A DNA stretch of 64,000 nucleotides, taken from positions 6,358,492 through 6,422,491 of the forward strand of contig CM032804.1 of assembly GCA_019155185.1 (NCBI GenBank), written 5' to 3'. Both the position numbers and the translations under genes were made by a program. Positions 34,430-50,428 of this stretch are shown here, in pieces (within the stretch, counting starts at the first letter, position 1; each line of letters starts with the position of its first letter). This DNA comes from Beaufortia kweichowensis. Lineage: Eukaryota > Chordata > Actinopteri > Cypriniformes > Gastromyzontidae. Under the pieces are notes generated by a model, which had not been told where the DNA came from, searched no databases, and saw only the letters and a program-made list of their open reading frames with translations.

Positions 34430-37400
34430 GTAACTAATACTTAACAAATGGGTTATGCGCTGTCATTCTGTCTCATGTTAATCGAGATTAATTACTTTTA
34501 ATGTAGTCAGCATTTGGCCAGCAGAATTTGAGAGCTCGAGACGTTCGTATCGTTTGAGTCAGGGAGGCTAGCAGGCTAGCTAAACGGATGTTTGCTTAGC
34601 TGATGTGGAACTGCAAAGGTAGCCCACGTCTGCTTATTCTTTTAGACATGTCTTTGTGTAAATTTTTTAGTGTAAAAAATTATTTGTCGTGTAGGCAGGC
34701 TGTATAGTTACTCGTGTGTGTTTGGAGTATAAGGTTTAGCAGCTAAGTAAACATTACAGTATTACCTTGCCTGCGCCCCTAGCACATTAGCAGAAAATGA
34801 AGCGTCGCGCTCGACACACATACAGCGCTTCCTTCACTGTCGTTTCAATTAAAATGATGGATGTGTTGTAGCTGTAGATGAGAGTGATTTACAGTCACTG
34901 TACGTTATCTTGATACGGAACTTTTGTTTATGGCGTATGTAACATTAGTGTGATGTTTCTTTTGATGTATGTTTAAGGTATTTTGCACCTTTGGTCGGAA
35001 GGTAAGACAGTGTAACTGTTTAAAGGAGTTCACCAGAAATAATATAAATGGGAATGTGAAGATGAAGGGGTCTGTTAACTCGGAGTCTAATTGTAGATGA
35101 TTGTTGTAAATGATGATTCATTTTAAGTCACGTTCAGTTCTGTTCTAGACCAGGCTGACCCTAAATGAGAAATACACGCATGTGACGTGTACAGATGACT
35201 GCTTTTATTGGTAACGAAACATTTCTATTCAGTTGTAAGGCGTTTTGTAAGCAAGCATGGCTTCCTATTCTGGCATCCTTCTCTGTTGATTTCTGGTTTG
35301 GAAGCTCTTTTTGCTATACTTGGCTCGCTGTCGCAACGTTAAAATTCTGGATGTCATGTGACTTTCTTTTAGCCTCTGTTGTGCTCTCACTTCCTAGTCA
35401 TGAATGGTTTGTGTTAAGATGAGCCATTTTAGATTAATGACTTTTTCTCTAGTCTTGCACATTTAATGGCTGTTTTGGAATCTGATGTGTGTGTACTTTT
35501 ACCATACAGTAATTCCTATCACCATATGTCCCTTCTAGATATGGATTATCATCAAAGACCTAGACATTTTTTTGTTTTTGAAACTCGGTTTTTGGTTTGT
35601 TTGCAATTGGTCTTTTTTATACTTTGTAAAATACACATGATTCAAGTTGTCATGGAGGAGAATGAACGTCTCTTAATTTCATAATCAATTTTAAAGCATG
35701 ATATGCATTTACAAAGGAATTGCTTTACTGCTGTAAATCTTTCTTGTGTTGAGTTTACAAAGCTTTAATACAGGTATTTCAACTGTTGTGTAATTTTACA
35801 GTATTTATAATATATAATTTGATATGTGTTAAGAAATTAAAAATTATTTTCCTTTGTTTTCATTCTCATCCCCAAATGCCTGGAATGTAATTTGGCAGTA
35901 CTCCCTGCTAATAAAATAAACCCCCTCCATGTGTAAAATGTGTAAAGGTTAGTTCAAGGCATTAATTGTGGCATTTACTGCTAGTGAATATTATTGGTGG
36001 AAATCAAAAGGATGTTTACATTTGTTTTTTTATGTATGTACATAAAAAAGGTACAATGTGTGTGAAAGTTACAGCACTGTTGAGGTATAAAGCTGAGGAT
36101 GGGGCCATCAAATAAGCTAGAGCTTAACTTTAAATGCCATCAGTTTCAGCATGAGTAGGTTATTTGTTGAAACCAACGGAAACAAAACAAACCGTCAGCA
36201 ATAACCATCATATGTGAATCAGAGTGGAAAGAGATCACATTTTAATTTTACACAACATTCAGAAATTCTCAGTGAATAATAAACCTTTTGATTGAAATCT
36301 GAGTGCCATTTCTTCAGCACCAAGACTGGTGAGTAAAGGCATTGTTCAGGTACTGCACATTTATCTCTATACGATTACATTGTAAATGAGATAACAATGC
36401 ATGTAAGATAAATATGCAGTTATTACTGCAAGAGTATGAGCAAGAGCTTCTCATTTACCTTGCCAATTTAATAATTAAACTTTGGTTCTTGTTAATAATA
36501 CATGGACCGTAATCTGTGGCTTACATATGAAATGGTATCTTGGTTATGTTCTTCAACTTGTTCTTTAAAGACACATGGATTTCATTTTTGGTTATTCGGT
36601 GTTGGGTAAAGCCTAACTGTGGACGTTTTCGTAGATCTCAGAGTGAGTCAGTTTACAGCACTTTCCTCTAGTGACCCTGTTACACTGACGTGGCCCATAA
36701 AGGGTGTTTTTCAAATAGTTTGAGGCTTGAGTAGTAGGGGGTTTTTTAAGTGGGGAATGTATTTTCCGTGGTGTCTGTGCATTGTGAAGCCCCACCCTCA
36801 CTTCACCTAGAGGGCACTGCTTTACCATCACAGTGGGTGTGTTCTCACAACATTTTTCAACCTTTTTTGTCACATTTAGACCTAGATGACAATACAGATT
36901 TTTCTTCACTTTTATTGCGCAGTGTGTTTGCTGTTTCTGCTCTTCTGCACTGTAAGTAATCAATCCCATTTGTCATTTTGAAAAGAAATCTGTTTCTCTG
37001 TGATGATGTGTTCGGTAGAACAGACGCTTCTGGGTGAAGCTGTTCATTGAGTATAGGATATACTTGGCCACAAAACAGCTTCTGATATTTTTAAGCATAT
37101 TTCAGTTCCATATCTTTTAGGCAAAAGAAAAGACAACATGACTTGTTAGTGCTCTTCTGAATAGGGATATGGAAGTAAAACTGTGCAGTTTATCTCTTGA
37201 GTGACAGTTTGGATTAAAGTTTAATTCATTTGATAGGGACCAGCCTCACTCTGATTTATTCAGAGGGCAGGTGTCTCCTCTTACAGGTTGTTCAGGTTTC
37301 TGGTTACCTCTTGTGCTCTTCTTTCCACCGGTGGCATCCTGCATTCGTCTCATAACTAAGCCTATTGTTTCTTTGTGCTTCTCCTCCCTTCTCTTGTTTC

Positions 37401-37553
37401 TTCACATGGTGAAGCAGGTTTAAACTATACTCGTTTCTCCACTGACAGATGTGACTGAACCTCTTTTTATAGTGCTCCTAGTACTTCAAGACAATTACAA
37501 TCAACCACCATGGCCTTTTTTTTAACCACCAGTTGACTTACGTTTGAATACGT

Positions 37554-37657
37554 TATATATATATATATACGTTATATATATATATATATATATATACATA
37601 TATACATATATACATATATACATATATACATATATATACATATATATACATATATAT

Positions 37658-37717
<60 letters not shown>
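37554..37717. repeat. Compound TA / TATACA / CA microsatellite
   Basis: TA units, then TATACA-type units (37591-37660), then 28 CA units (37662-37717). It ends 113 bases before the splice acceptor of the first arf2 coding exon. Confidence 0.97.
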
Positions 37718-37719
<2 letters not shown>

Positions 37720-37840
37720 TTGCACATGGCTGTTTATTTTGATCAGTCGTGTCAATTGAAATGTGACATGATTGAGGCATTTACCGTACTGCTGTATAAC
37801 TCCACATACCTCCTCTGTTATTCCCTGCAGATCTGCCATC

Positions 37841-39267
<1,427 letters not shown>

Positions 39268-41350
39268 TCCATTCCACCCTTCCTTTTTCTGTCAGCGCTG
39301 TGTGTGTGTATGAGTGTGTGTAAAGGTTGACAGCATTGGTTTCAGTCTCACCTGGTTGCCCATTTCTTTTTCTTGTCCAGTCTTGTACACGTCTGAGGCT
39401 CTTCCCAGTGCTGTCTAGTACACATGCAAGAGTGTGTGATTGTGTGTGTGTTTGTGTGTACTGAGGGTGGGAGCAGCCTGGCTGTGCCTTTCAAAATAGA
39501 CACTCGGCGTACAGCACGGCTTTCTCTTTCTCCTCTCTCTTCTCCCTCCTGATCCCCATGGTTTTCTGCACGCAAAGAATGACCCAGGATGTTTAATATT
39601 TCTGTTACCTAATACAATGAAATAAGACTATAGGCCTGTAAGACTATATTCCCAATGTTTAAAGCAATCACGCATGACTAAAATGTTACAAGGTGTGAGT
39701 TGCCATTTTTTGACCCCCACATTTGATAAAACTCATTGTAACCTGCATCAGGTTGGGAAACAGAAGGAAAAAACAGACAATAAAGAGACGTTTTTTCATT
39801 CATTCTTCTTCGCGTTATTTGAAAATCATGCTAAAGCTTTCAGGCATGTCACATGAAGGTTTTACCAAGATAGTTTCATGTTAACACCAGCTCACTTTCC
39901 CTGCTGCTCTCCTCAGTCAAGCGCATTAAAGCACAAGCGTGTGACAACTTTAGTTTACATGGAGTCAGTATGTAAAACGGCTTAATGTTGTCTTAAACCC
40001 TTGCCTGTTGAGAAGTCGTCATTTAACCATGTCTGTCTGCTCTAGTTGAATTTCATGGTTACATGGTGGAACCCTAAAGGAGGGGAGATGCTGTACTGTA
40101 ATCATTAAATTGGTTTCCAGGCACTAACAGCCTTACATGCGTTTTGAATGCCATGTAAGAGGTGATAGCAGAAGTGATGTGTGTGTGTGTGTTTGGGATT
40201 GTGAGGGAGTGAGCGCCCTCTGCAGGAGCAGTGAGGCCTTTTGAGAGCTGCTCCCACTCAAGTGATTCTTTTAGCTCTGTTTCTTTATTTTATTGTTATT
40301 GTGATTTATTATATTTGGTTATTATGGTCTCTTTCAAGGTTCCCAGCATCAAATCTCATGAGCATTCTGGCGAGGCCACTAAGGGCTTTTAGGAATGTGT
40401 GCGTTTTTCAAATTGTAACACACTTTAACATACGCATAGATAAATAACTACAAGCTGATCACATCTGCGACTAATCTCTAACTTTGACCAGAGTTTGATC
40501 TTTGACCAGAGTTGCTCAGAAGCAGATTTTAGGGGTACCTGGCTTTGTCTGTTTAAATATAGAAAGAAATGCATGTTGGGTCCTACCAAGAGAAAAGCTG
40601 CAGTTCAAAATGCAAACTTCTACAGTCAATTCTAAGTGGACAAATGTCTACCTTCCATGTTTCATAATTTTTCCCCTCATGTTTCCCTTCTCATCTGTTG
40701 ATGGCTGCTTTATCTTATGCACCTGTTCATTTAGAAATCATTGATAGAAACAAGCACCAGCAGAAAGATAGGCTGAGGTACCTTTAAGAGTGTGTACATG
40801 CATCTACGTACCCAAAACTGACAGGCGCATTTAGCTTTTCTTCATATTCCAAAGGAAACGGCAGTGTTGAATGCAGCATTGAGTATTCGTGCTGTGAAGA
40901 TGATATTCTGGATGATTTCAGTAGTCCTAACCCTTTACTGACCTCATATGAGAATGGCTGAATGTTTCACTTTGTGTCATAGGCAACATATGTTTTGACA
41001 CCTCCCATCCACTTTGCCACCAAAAATCAACAGTTTTCATGACTCTAATGTTTTTGGCCTTTTAGTTATAATTATTATGCAGTTCTGCTGTAGTAGGTAA
41101 GATTTATTTGAATAAGCATTTATGACGAGTAATTAAAGTGTATGAAAATGTATTTAGCTTGCAGATTTCATTCAGTTACCCTATGTTCAGACGTGAAGCT
41201 TTAATTTCCAAGATTGTGTAAAATGATATGTAAGGAACGTGTGCATATGTTTGTTTTCTTTGAATTAAAATGGTTTGTTTTTAGCTTTTTTTAAACCCAT
41301 CTTGTAACATCTGATAAATGCACTATAATAAAGAGATCTCTATTACAATT
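39268..41350 (+). other. arf2: arf2 3' untranslated region
   Basis: Two kilobases without coding signal after the arf2 stop. AATAAA lies at 39779-39784 and 41327-41332, the latter followed by a T-rich stretch. A long 3' UTR with alternative ends is likely. Confidence 0.6.
41327..41332 (+). terminator. arf2: Polyadenylation signal, likely distal arf2 end
   Basis: AATAAA inside the AT-rich end of the arf2 transcript unit, followed by a T/GT-rich stretch. An earlier hexamer at 39779 could give a short form. Confidence 0.6.
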
Positions 41351-43059
41351 GAATATATTGTTTCTTTATTTTATGGTCTCTTGTTTTACAATGTTCACAA
41401 TTTATGTCTATACTGCTTAATGCTTGTTTGAAGACCTTTAAAATGTTCATGTCGTACTTCAGTTTGTCGTGAGGGGGCGCTGTGGGATAGTTACAACAAG
41501 TGAAAACTGTCAGAACGGGGTTTATTTTTCAAATGGAAAACAATGCATGTCTGTAAAGACATTTATCAAATTAACATTAGAAAGTGCCATTAAACAAATT
41601 AAGAACATACTTGACCACAAACTGTTCATTATTTAATACTATTATCTGCTTAAGCTGAAAAGAGACTTAGACAAAACATAAGACTTACATTTTAAATTAT
41701 TAACTGTGAAAAGACATCTGAGGACACATTTTTCTTTCTCCTACAAAACTAAAGGGAAGTAGAATGTAAAATTTGACCCTTTGCAAATGCAAAGCACTGT
41801 TAAATTAATCTCATCCAGCCTGGCTATTATAAAGGCTGAATGTTAGTACCAAAACACCAACCTTTTTTCACTGTGGAAATATTGTCTGCCCATGATGCAG
41901 ATATATTTTGGCAGGTTCTTCATGAAGTACTATGTAGATCTATATGTCCTTGTTTGCCTGTAAAATGAAACTTCATAACAGAACAAACTCTGAGATTATT
42001 ATATGCTGGTATTGGGCTATATTGGGTTTCTGTTAAATATAACTTTTCTTTCAGGCATTAAAGTTAAAGGATTTCCCATTTTCTATTACCTTCTCTAGCT
42101 TTTTCTTTTTTGCAAAATCACCTTAGCATTCTACAAGCAAACCACAACCATTTTTATCTGCTTTGATCTGATAACTTACTGTTATTAGTTCAAAACAGAA
42201 AATGCCAGTGAAAATAATGCCAGCTAGCATGTGAACTCCATTACCATGACTGTTTAAGATTAATCATAGGATAGTTACTGTTTTCCAGTTAAACTGACCC
42301 TTTCACAGAGACACATGCATACATCAAAAAACATGTATACATCATTCCTCATGTTTGTGATTGTTGCAAGAAAATTGTGGTTACAGATTACACTACTAAT
42401 GGCATTGTTGAACTGGTAACGGTAGTAAACCGTTGGTAAAGTTTCGTAAGGGCCACACATCTAAACATATTTCATACACTGCATCTCTGCTAGACAGACA
42501 AGAGCTTAATCTTTGTCACACATAACTCCTGACGACAGCTTGAGAGAAGAAGCAGTGGGTAGGGTTTGAAGAACATCTCATTACTCACACCACACAGGAT
42601 ACTGAAAGTCAATAAGGTGGGATTGTTTCCCAATGTCACACACACATATTTACTGCACTAAAGAACCATCAGTGTAAATTTGCCAAGAGATTTTGTCATA
42701 TCATATTATGAGAATCCAATTTTCTTCTTTATTCTGTTTTCTTTATCCCTATTATTGTGTTACATCCTCTCATTTCCCCTCACGTCTCTCCGCCCATCTC
42801 TCCACCTTTAATTTCCCAATCCCCATGACTGATGTTTGGGATGATCTCTGGATAATGACTTCCACTGGACTAATTGTGATAATTTAATCGTGTGCTTTGA
42901 TGTTTCCTGGGATCTGCTCGGTTTAAAAATGTTAATTATCATTACTGAAATGGAGTGGAGACTAGCAGGAATTTACCGCAAGATACTCTTCCCCCACAAC
43001 TGGTGTGTGTTGTTAATATATTCTCTTCATATTGCGGTTCATTGCCACTCCTTTGGTGT

Positions 43060-43310
43060 GTTCTTCATGCGGCGCTGCGCAGTCGCAGACGCATTGCCAC
43101 CTGACGTAAGAGCACCGTGAAGGCGGCGCAGTCTGCTCTCGCGATACTTTGATGTGACACCGATCAGTTCGTGCATTGCCGCAAATAAGCCATTGAAATT
43201 GGCTAACAAATGTAAACGTTATTGTGTTATTAATCCAGAAAAGACACAACTTCCCCATTTACGTATGTGTTTGTAGTATAGTCATGTCCTTTACAGTATG
43301 GCGGTACCGT
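43060..43310. promoter_or_regulatory. Promoter-like GC-rich patch with no assigned gene
   Basis: Within AT-rich surroundings this patch has an NRF1-like GCGCTGCGC (43072-43080), a CRE-like TGACGTAA (43102-43109), TCTCGCGA (43137-43144, the motif of TATA-less housekeeping promoters), an inverted CCAAT (43198-43202) and ATGGCGG (43298-43304). The combination is typical of CpG-island promoters. No gene with a start here is recognised. Confidence 0.45.
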
Positions 43311-44166
43311 TGACCGCAGCAGCAGATTAAAGCGTTCAAATGTGGAGTCTGCAGGTGTATATGCAAGCTACTATACGCATGTGCGCACTTTAAAAAACAG
43401 ACCACGTCTCTACCAACAAATCGATTGACTGTTTAAAACGAAAGCGGGAACTTAATTCACGAAATGCATGAGCACAATGTGAAAACACATTTTTTATCTA
43501 TACTATAGTCTTGGTTGTTACATTGACATCTTCATATCACATCTTAAGGAAGTTGCCCGGATTCCAAACACCCGTGTCAGAATGACCACAAGAGGGAGCA
43601 GAATAACACAGGTAAGAGTTTGTGCCTAACGCAAATAATGTAACATACAGTTAATAATGCTCAAAAGCACAGCAAATATCTATCAATATCTATTGCAAAT
43701 CATGCAATTAAAATTTTACAACAGAAGCAATATTCAAGTTTCTATGGCATGGCATCGGTTCCCATTGCAAGCGACATGCTGTAGCCGTGTACTTGTAAAT
43801 TCTCCACCCAGTTTATGAACACTTATTCATGCGTCTCAGCACAAAGGCATCCCCATATGCTGTGATTTAATGGCAGCCGCCAATGGGAAGCGGTGTTTTG
43901 GCAGCAACACAAACACAGCAGGAGGGAATGATGGGAAACGTGGGACACGTCGATAGATTTATGATTGTGGTTACACGGTGTCAATGTCTGTTTGTAAACG
44001 TTTGTGTGTAGATGGCGTGTAAAGAAGTTATAAGGACTTTATGAGACCTGTTGTGTGAGCCTGTTGTTTTATTTCCCACCTCTTCCCGTCTAATAGTAGA
44101 AAGGACCAAATCTCAAGGGACATGTTACCTTGGAAACGGTAGCTTACTTATTTATAGAGGCCGAGA

Positions 44167-44185
44167 AGAGAGAGAGAGAGAGAGA
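44167..44185. repeat. GA microsatellite
   Basis: Short GA run of nine units. Confidence 0.9.
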
Positions 44186-44453
44186 ATAGAGTGCGATAAG
44201 AAAGAGAAAGCTCCTGTTTGTCCTTTTCCCTCTATGTCTGTGTGACGTTTGATTGGTGAGGCGTATCTGTTAAATATTTATATTGAATTCAACATCACAG
44301 ACCTTTTGGTTAAAATAATACTAGTAACCCCACCCAGCCTTCATAAACTGTTCCCTCCGCATTATGTCTTCTAAGAGACAAAACACCTGCATTCGCATAG
44401 CAATAACCGTATTGATCGCTGAACCGATGGTCCCTTTTGAGGGAAATTTGAGG

Positions 44454-44481
44454 GAAAGATATTCATTTGAAAGATATTCAT
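44454..44481 (+). repeat. 15-bp tandem duplication
   Basis: GAAAGATATTCATTT followed directly by GAAAGATATTCAT. Confidence 0.8.
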
Positions 44482-45334
44482 CTCCTCCCATAGAGATGCA
44501 AGGCAAGGTTGATGGATTGATGAAAGTTTATCTCTCCTTTATTCCCTACACTGTCATAAAAAGACGAGTATAATTGAAAAGATCTTTCATTTTGTTTGGT
44601 AGTGGTGATTGGTGTATGTTAAGCGTTGTGTGCGATTCACCTTGCCAGGTCATAATACCATGTATCTTATGATATGAAATCCCAAAATTGCAACACATCT
44701 TTTACTCTTTTATGTTAGATAGTATAGGCCTTTTAATAGTAATATCAGTCTTTGTGAGAGATTTGGGAAAGTCTTCCATATGCACTTTTGCACCTCTAAC
44801 CATGAAAGGTTTTGCTTGAATTTTGTATTGATATAAAGTAAAAGACACGGTTTTGCTCCTTCTTCAGTCTGTGTATGTGTGTGTTTTTCAGTGAGCATTT
44901 TATCGGTTATGTGACCTTTTTTAGATTGTCAGATCACCTTTGTATCTTCCTCGGATCGACAGCTCACATTCAGGCTCACACGCAATCACTGGCACGCAAG
45001 GCACACTCTAGAGACATTAGAGATCACTCTCCCCTGGTGTATGTGCATTCGAGCTGTGGTCAGTGGCTTATGCGCTGCTATGAGATGTTTTCCACATCCC
45101 TGCATTATTTACATCCAGATGATCTTTTACCCTCTATATGTCTGTAAAAGTCATTATTAGCAGCAGCATCAAACGCTCCTTCCTGATTACAATTTCCTGT
45201 TCTTAAAATTTTATTATGACCTGGTCAGAGTCCTAGATATCTGTATACCCTGTGAACAGCTAAAGCTACAGTTTCTTTACTTTCTTCATGTCACACAATA
45301 TTGTAAAATTACAGCACCCCTCCACCATCATCAT

Positions 45335-45350
45335 GGTCGCCATGGCAACC
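45335..45350. promoter_or_regulatory. Near-perfect RFX X-box
   Basis: GGTCGCCATGGCAACC, an almost palindromic X-box (GTYGCC AT GGCAAC), in the arf2-srcin1 interval. RFX factors bind such sites at ciliary genes and enhancers. A half-matching copy (GTCATGGCAACC) lies near 50557-50568. Confidence 0.45.
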
Positions 45351-48300
45351 TAAAGGTCTGGGATGGTGTGTGTTGATGCGTGATGTGCTTAAGGGTTATG
45401 ATTTGAGGGAAAAATCCTTCTAGCAAAACACATATTGGGCAGATTCTGTAGTTTTATGGATTTCATATAGCTGTAAATAATTAGCTACCATTTTTGCTAC
45501 ACTAGTTCATTGTATATAAATGAGTATTGCATAGGAATTGGTCGACAATTGTTTATTGAGAGAGGACCTGTAAATGATGGGACATAATTTAACGAGTTGT
45601 ATAAGTGTTAACTAGTCCTACTGAGTCACAATGAAATTTTTAACATACAAATGTTCCATGTAATGTTCAATATAAACAGAATAGACAACAATTCATATAC
45701 ATCAAATAAGATTTCCTTTTTCATGTAGACTAAAGAGACCAAAAAGTAGAATTTAGCAAATGTCGGCACATAATTGTTGGTAGAGCTGTGTAGAAAGAGT
45801 CACTTTATGGAGATTTATGGCTGAAGCATGCGCTGATCTCAGTCAAAATCCAGCTAGACAGTGAGAAGATGAGAAGCCAAGTGTAATGGAGATTTGAGGT
45901 TATTGAATCCTTTGTGCCTGACTGTGCTTTCCGGCACAGTTATCCATCACTCTGGCTACTATCGTTGTTTTATGATAAAGCAATATCCCCTTAACGGTCT
46001 GAGCAAAAATGTGAAGGTTAAACTCTAGATATTTGCTTGTTTATGTATCTGTGGAAGAATTGCAAAACTGTAGATATATGAGTTTATTTCTCCACTGAAA
46101 ACTTGTTGCAGTAGCCGAAGGATGTGTGAAAGCAAATGCATTAGTTTGTGCATGGCATGTTTTCTGAGTAAGTGTGTTGGTACACAAAAGAAGCAGTAGG
46201 GAAAGCTGTGATAAATGCACAATAAATATATTCTTCTTTTTTACTCCTGCACAGCTTGTGTGTGTGTGTTGGGGTTGTACTGTCCCACTCGACTGCCCTG
46301 TCCAACTGTGTCTTCTCAAAGCACCAGCCAACATATCATATCGACATCTCCACCTCCGGTTGGGTAACGATTGCCATAGCAAGGCTGTCACTGGAGCGAG
46401 GAAATATTTTTAGTTGGGCTGGTGTCTGCTGCAAAGGTTTCTGGGTTAGCACACAGCTCTCTTCAGAAGGGGATTGCTGGAAACAGAAGATGAGTAGAAT
46501 GGGCGGTGAAGACAGTCAAACACACACGCTCATACAAAGAGAACAATCATGTGGAGCTGCTTGTGGCCTCTCTGAGGGAAATGGCAGGTGGAGAACGAGA
46601 GAGCAGAGCGGAGAAGGAAGGTTAAAGAAACCCAGGCACTCGAATCCGTCCTCATCAATTTCACCGTGCAGTCAGAGCCGTGAAGGAGCGATGACGTGTT
46701 ATTAGAAAGCAGGGAGGAAAGAGGGATTGCAGCATAGTGCCTGAGGGAGGAGAGATGAACCCGCTTAGTGCTTTATTGAACACAACCAGCTCACTAATTA
46801 GACAAACACACAAGGGTTGGGAGAAAAGCATAGAAGTTATGTATTTTAAAGGCACAGTGTAGATAGATTTTAGGAAGTGGAAACCAGAAAGATGTTGTGT
46901 GGTGATGCACATCCGTTGCTTTTGTATGATTAAGGTTAAAGCTGGACCGCGGGAATTCATGAGTAGCCAAAGAGCAGCATGGGAAATAAACACGGTCAGC
47001 AGCGGTCAGTCTCTGTCAGCCAAGCACTGTCGGATTTATATTTCCATATAATTTTTGCTGCTCAAGAGAGGAAAGGATTAAAAACAGTGAATTCTGCCTG
47101 AGAAGAAAGTCATAACCACTTACTTATTTGCGTTAAAATTCCCCGAAAAAATAATTTCATTGCTGGTTGGTAGAGCTTAAAAACTCCTGACGTTATTTAA
47201 ATTGCCGTAATCAAATTCCTCAGTTGGTCTCAGCATGCCTCCACTGATTAGTGCTTTTAAAGAGTACAAATTACTGTCCAAAAACCAAATATGCTGCAAT
47301 ACTGCATAGTAATAGATGTTTCCCTGGAATAAATTACAACAGAATCTCATTGAGTGCAGACAGCTGCAGAAGTCTAGTTTAGTTACACAAGCAGATTTAA
47401 TAGTAGGATTCATGATAATCACAATTTAATACTGATACTTTAAACAGACGGACATTTATTCCGTTTTTTAGAGACTATTCTTCTTGCAAAACAACTCTTG
47501 ATATTTGTATGTAAGGGATTTCTTCTCTGGTAATTTAAGGTTCTCTGGTAATTTTGCTTTTAATGAAAATTGTGCAACAATTACTATTTCAGCTCTTATT
47601 TTAAAATTATATGTAAGGACCAAAAAGTCTCATTTACATCCTTATTGTCTTTTATAAATATCTATACATAGTTGTTGTATTTCAGGCAGCTTGTGCTATC
47701 AAAACAAATTTCTTGTGTGTATAAATTAGCCAGTAATGTTTTGTTTTTCACTTGTGATGTTTAACCATGGTTATCTCATTGACAATAATCAAAGTTTTTT
47801 TGGAAATATAATATAACTTTAAACAGTGGAGTTTTATCAATTGTTTTGAAAATGATTTCTAAGTGAACATTGCCTTCCTGGCAATTATGCAGTGTTTTCA
47901 TGCAGAAATCTCAATAAAGTATTGGAGAGTTATGAGTAATTTGCTCATAGCGTCATCAAAGTCTTTGCTTTAGGAAATTATATTCTTCAAGTGACAGTGA
48001 CTGAATGAGCAACAAAGAAACAGCCTTCAAAGAAAATGGAAGATTGCTTTTAATGGCATGTCAGAAGTCACTGAAAAATATGCTTTATGATGATTCTTTT
48101 GGTTTCAAAAGAAAGCGCTGCTCCTGCTGACATTCGTTTGACATTTTTAATGCTGTACAGTCATATTGTTTTGTTTTTATAATTTTTGAAAATGGCATTG
48201 AAGGTTCGACATGTGCTGGCATACAAATTTTTGTGTGTTACGTTTTCACATGAACTTGATTGTTAAATATACAGTAGGTTTGAAACAGAAAAAAGTCTTC

Positions 48301-50409
48301 TTGTTTGCAGTATATACAGATATTTGTACCTCAATGTTTTTAAAATTTATTCTGGACTACTGTTGTTATTGGCAAAAGCAAGACAACTACACACGTGTCT
48401 ACGGGTCAGATATCATCCAAGCAAACCTAAGTTGTACAATCAGTAGGTATTGATTCATGAGGTTGTTGTAACATGAGGTGCAGTGTTCGCATACAAACAG
48501 ACAGACTTGAGACTGACTACATTTGATACCATTTATAGAACATGCTTGACCCCTAGAACATAAAACTGACAAACATAAAACTGCTCCACTGTTGCTGGGT
48601 TTGGTTACTTTGTCCCAATAATGCAAACCAGAGGAGCTCTATTTCAGATCCATCAATATCTCAGTTGTTTTGCATTGTTCTGTACTGGATGTGCCTGTTT
48701 GTTTGTAAAGTCCATACTTGGTAGGGGTCCGGGGACCAGCCTGACCCTTTTAGAGATTTCCTGCTGTTATTTTGAGTAAATCTATGGTTTTCCTCACACT
48801 TTCTCATGCACACAGTTCCCCTTTCTTGAATTACTTTTCCTTTTCTTTTCTCCCTTGCTTTTCATAATAATAATGACCTTGAAAATTGCTCAGCTATTAT
48901 AATCATCCTCATCATCGTCATGGTGCCTATCTGCTAGATTAGAGAGACAGTGAAAGATGAGCGTGATTGAGGGTGTGTGTTTGGAGTGTGTTTAATCATG
49001 CACTTGTATTTGAGAGTGATAGACCCCTGTGGTCCAACTGTACTGTGTGCAGTACTGCATTTTAATAAGTGTGTTCGTGGATCTGTCCTTATAATCAGTG
49101 AACAACTACTAACAGAAACTGCTCTGAGGTTGTGCAGATCAGTTTTAGTGGCCAAACTCATTTTTGGATCTTATATAAATATGCATAACAACTTGGCACA
49201 TTGCTTGCGATCTCCCGTAATCTTTTGTGTTTTCAATAGAGGTATAGCAGCAGGTTAAAACGGCCCTCTTCCGTTTTTTTCTTTCATTTACCAGATGGAC
49301 TGCAGGCAGGCAGTCGTGTTCCCCGAGTTGGAGCTTGCCTGACCATACATTATTAATGGTACAAATCATTAAGATCTCTCTTTCTTCCACTTGCCATCCC
49401 TTTTTCTGTTAATGTTCCGACCCCTTTTTGTGAAGCATCCATAAAAACACATGCACACAAACAGATCTGCTTGTACAAACACACCCACGCATCCACTTCT
49501 TAATCATGATCAGAAGGTTTCGTTTGACCTGTGAGTCTTTAATGTGCTAAATAACTGATTCAAAGCATGCTATTAATGTGACTCTAGCAGAAATTAGGTA
49601 TGACCTCAACATGACCTTCAAGTAAACGTGCAATTGACATGCAGTATCCCACTGTGTGACATGCTGTACTTAATATATTTTAAGCTGTTTTTGGTAATAT
49701 TAACTATATGGTTAAGAAGGGTTATAAGAAAATAGTATATTTTAAAAAAAAAAGTATAGATATTTGTCAATCTACAGGACCATTTATGTGATCTGTTAAA
49801 ACACTAAAAGGTCATTTAAAAAAAAAAAAAAAGATTACATGAAGCATGATCAGTTCACAATGAAACTGTTGCTTTGACTTTCTGAATTTAATAGTGAAAT
49901 AGTTATTTCATTAAAAAGTATAAAGTAACCAAAACAATTTAAGTGAAAAGTAGAAATATGAATTTATGAGCTAGTGTTAGGTTTGTGCAGCTAATGTAAA
50001 CTCCACAAGTGTGAAACAATACATGTTATCACATCATGCTGAAAACACACTGATGGACATTATTAATCCTGCTAATCTTTAGCATGTATTTATGTGTTCT
50101 CTGCATGAACCGTGATGTATTTCCACCATCTGCTCCATGCCTTTACTCCTGTAGTGCATGATGTCATTGTTTGTCCACTGTTATTCTATGTAACCTTTGA
50201 ATGACCTTGATCATTTTCACAATTGCTATAATGATGAGGAGGTGGATTGACTTGTGGTCTGTGATCATATACAGAATGGAATGTTCCAACCTGCGCTGGC
50301 TGCATATCTCTGCATCAGTCTGAGAAAAGCTTGTTTAACTTTGTGCACAATGACTGGCAGAATGTGTGATTGGTTAATGTTTTATTAATAATGTTTTCTT
50401 TGCATTATT

Positions 50410-50428
50410 TGTGTGTGTGTGTGTGTGT
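50410..50428. repeat. GT microsatellite
   Basis: Nine GT units. Confidence 0.9.
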
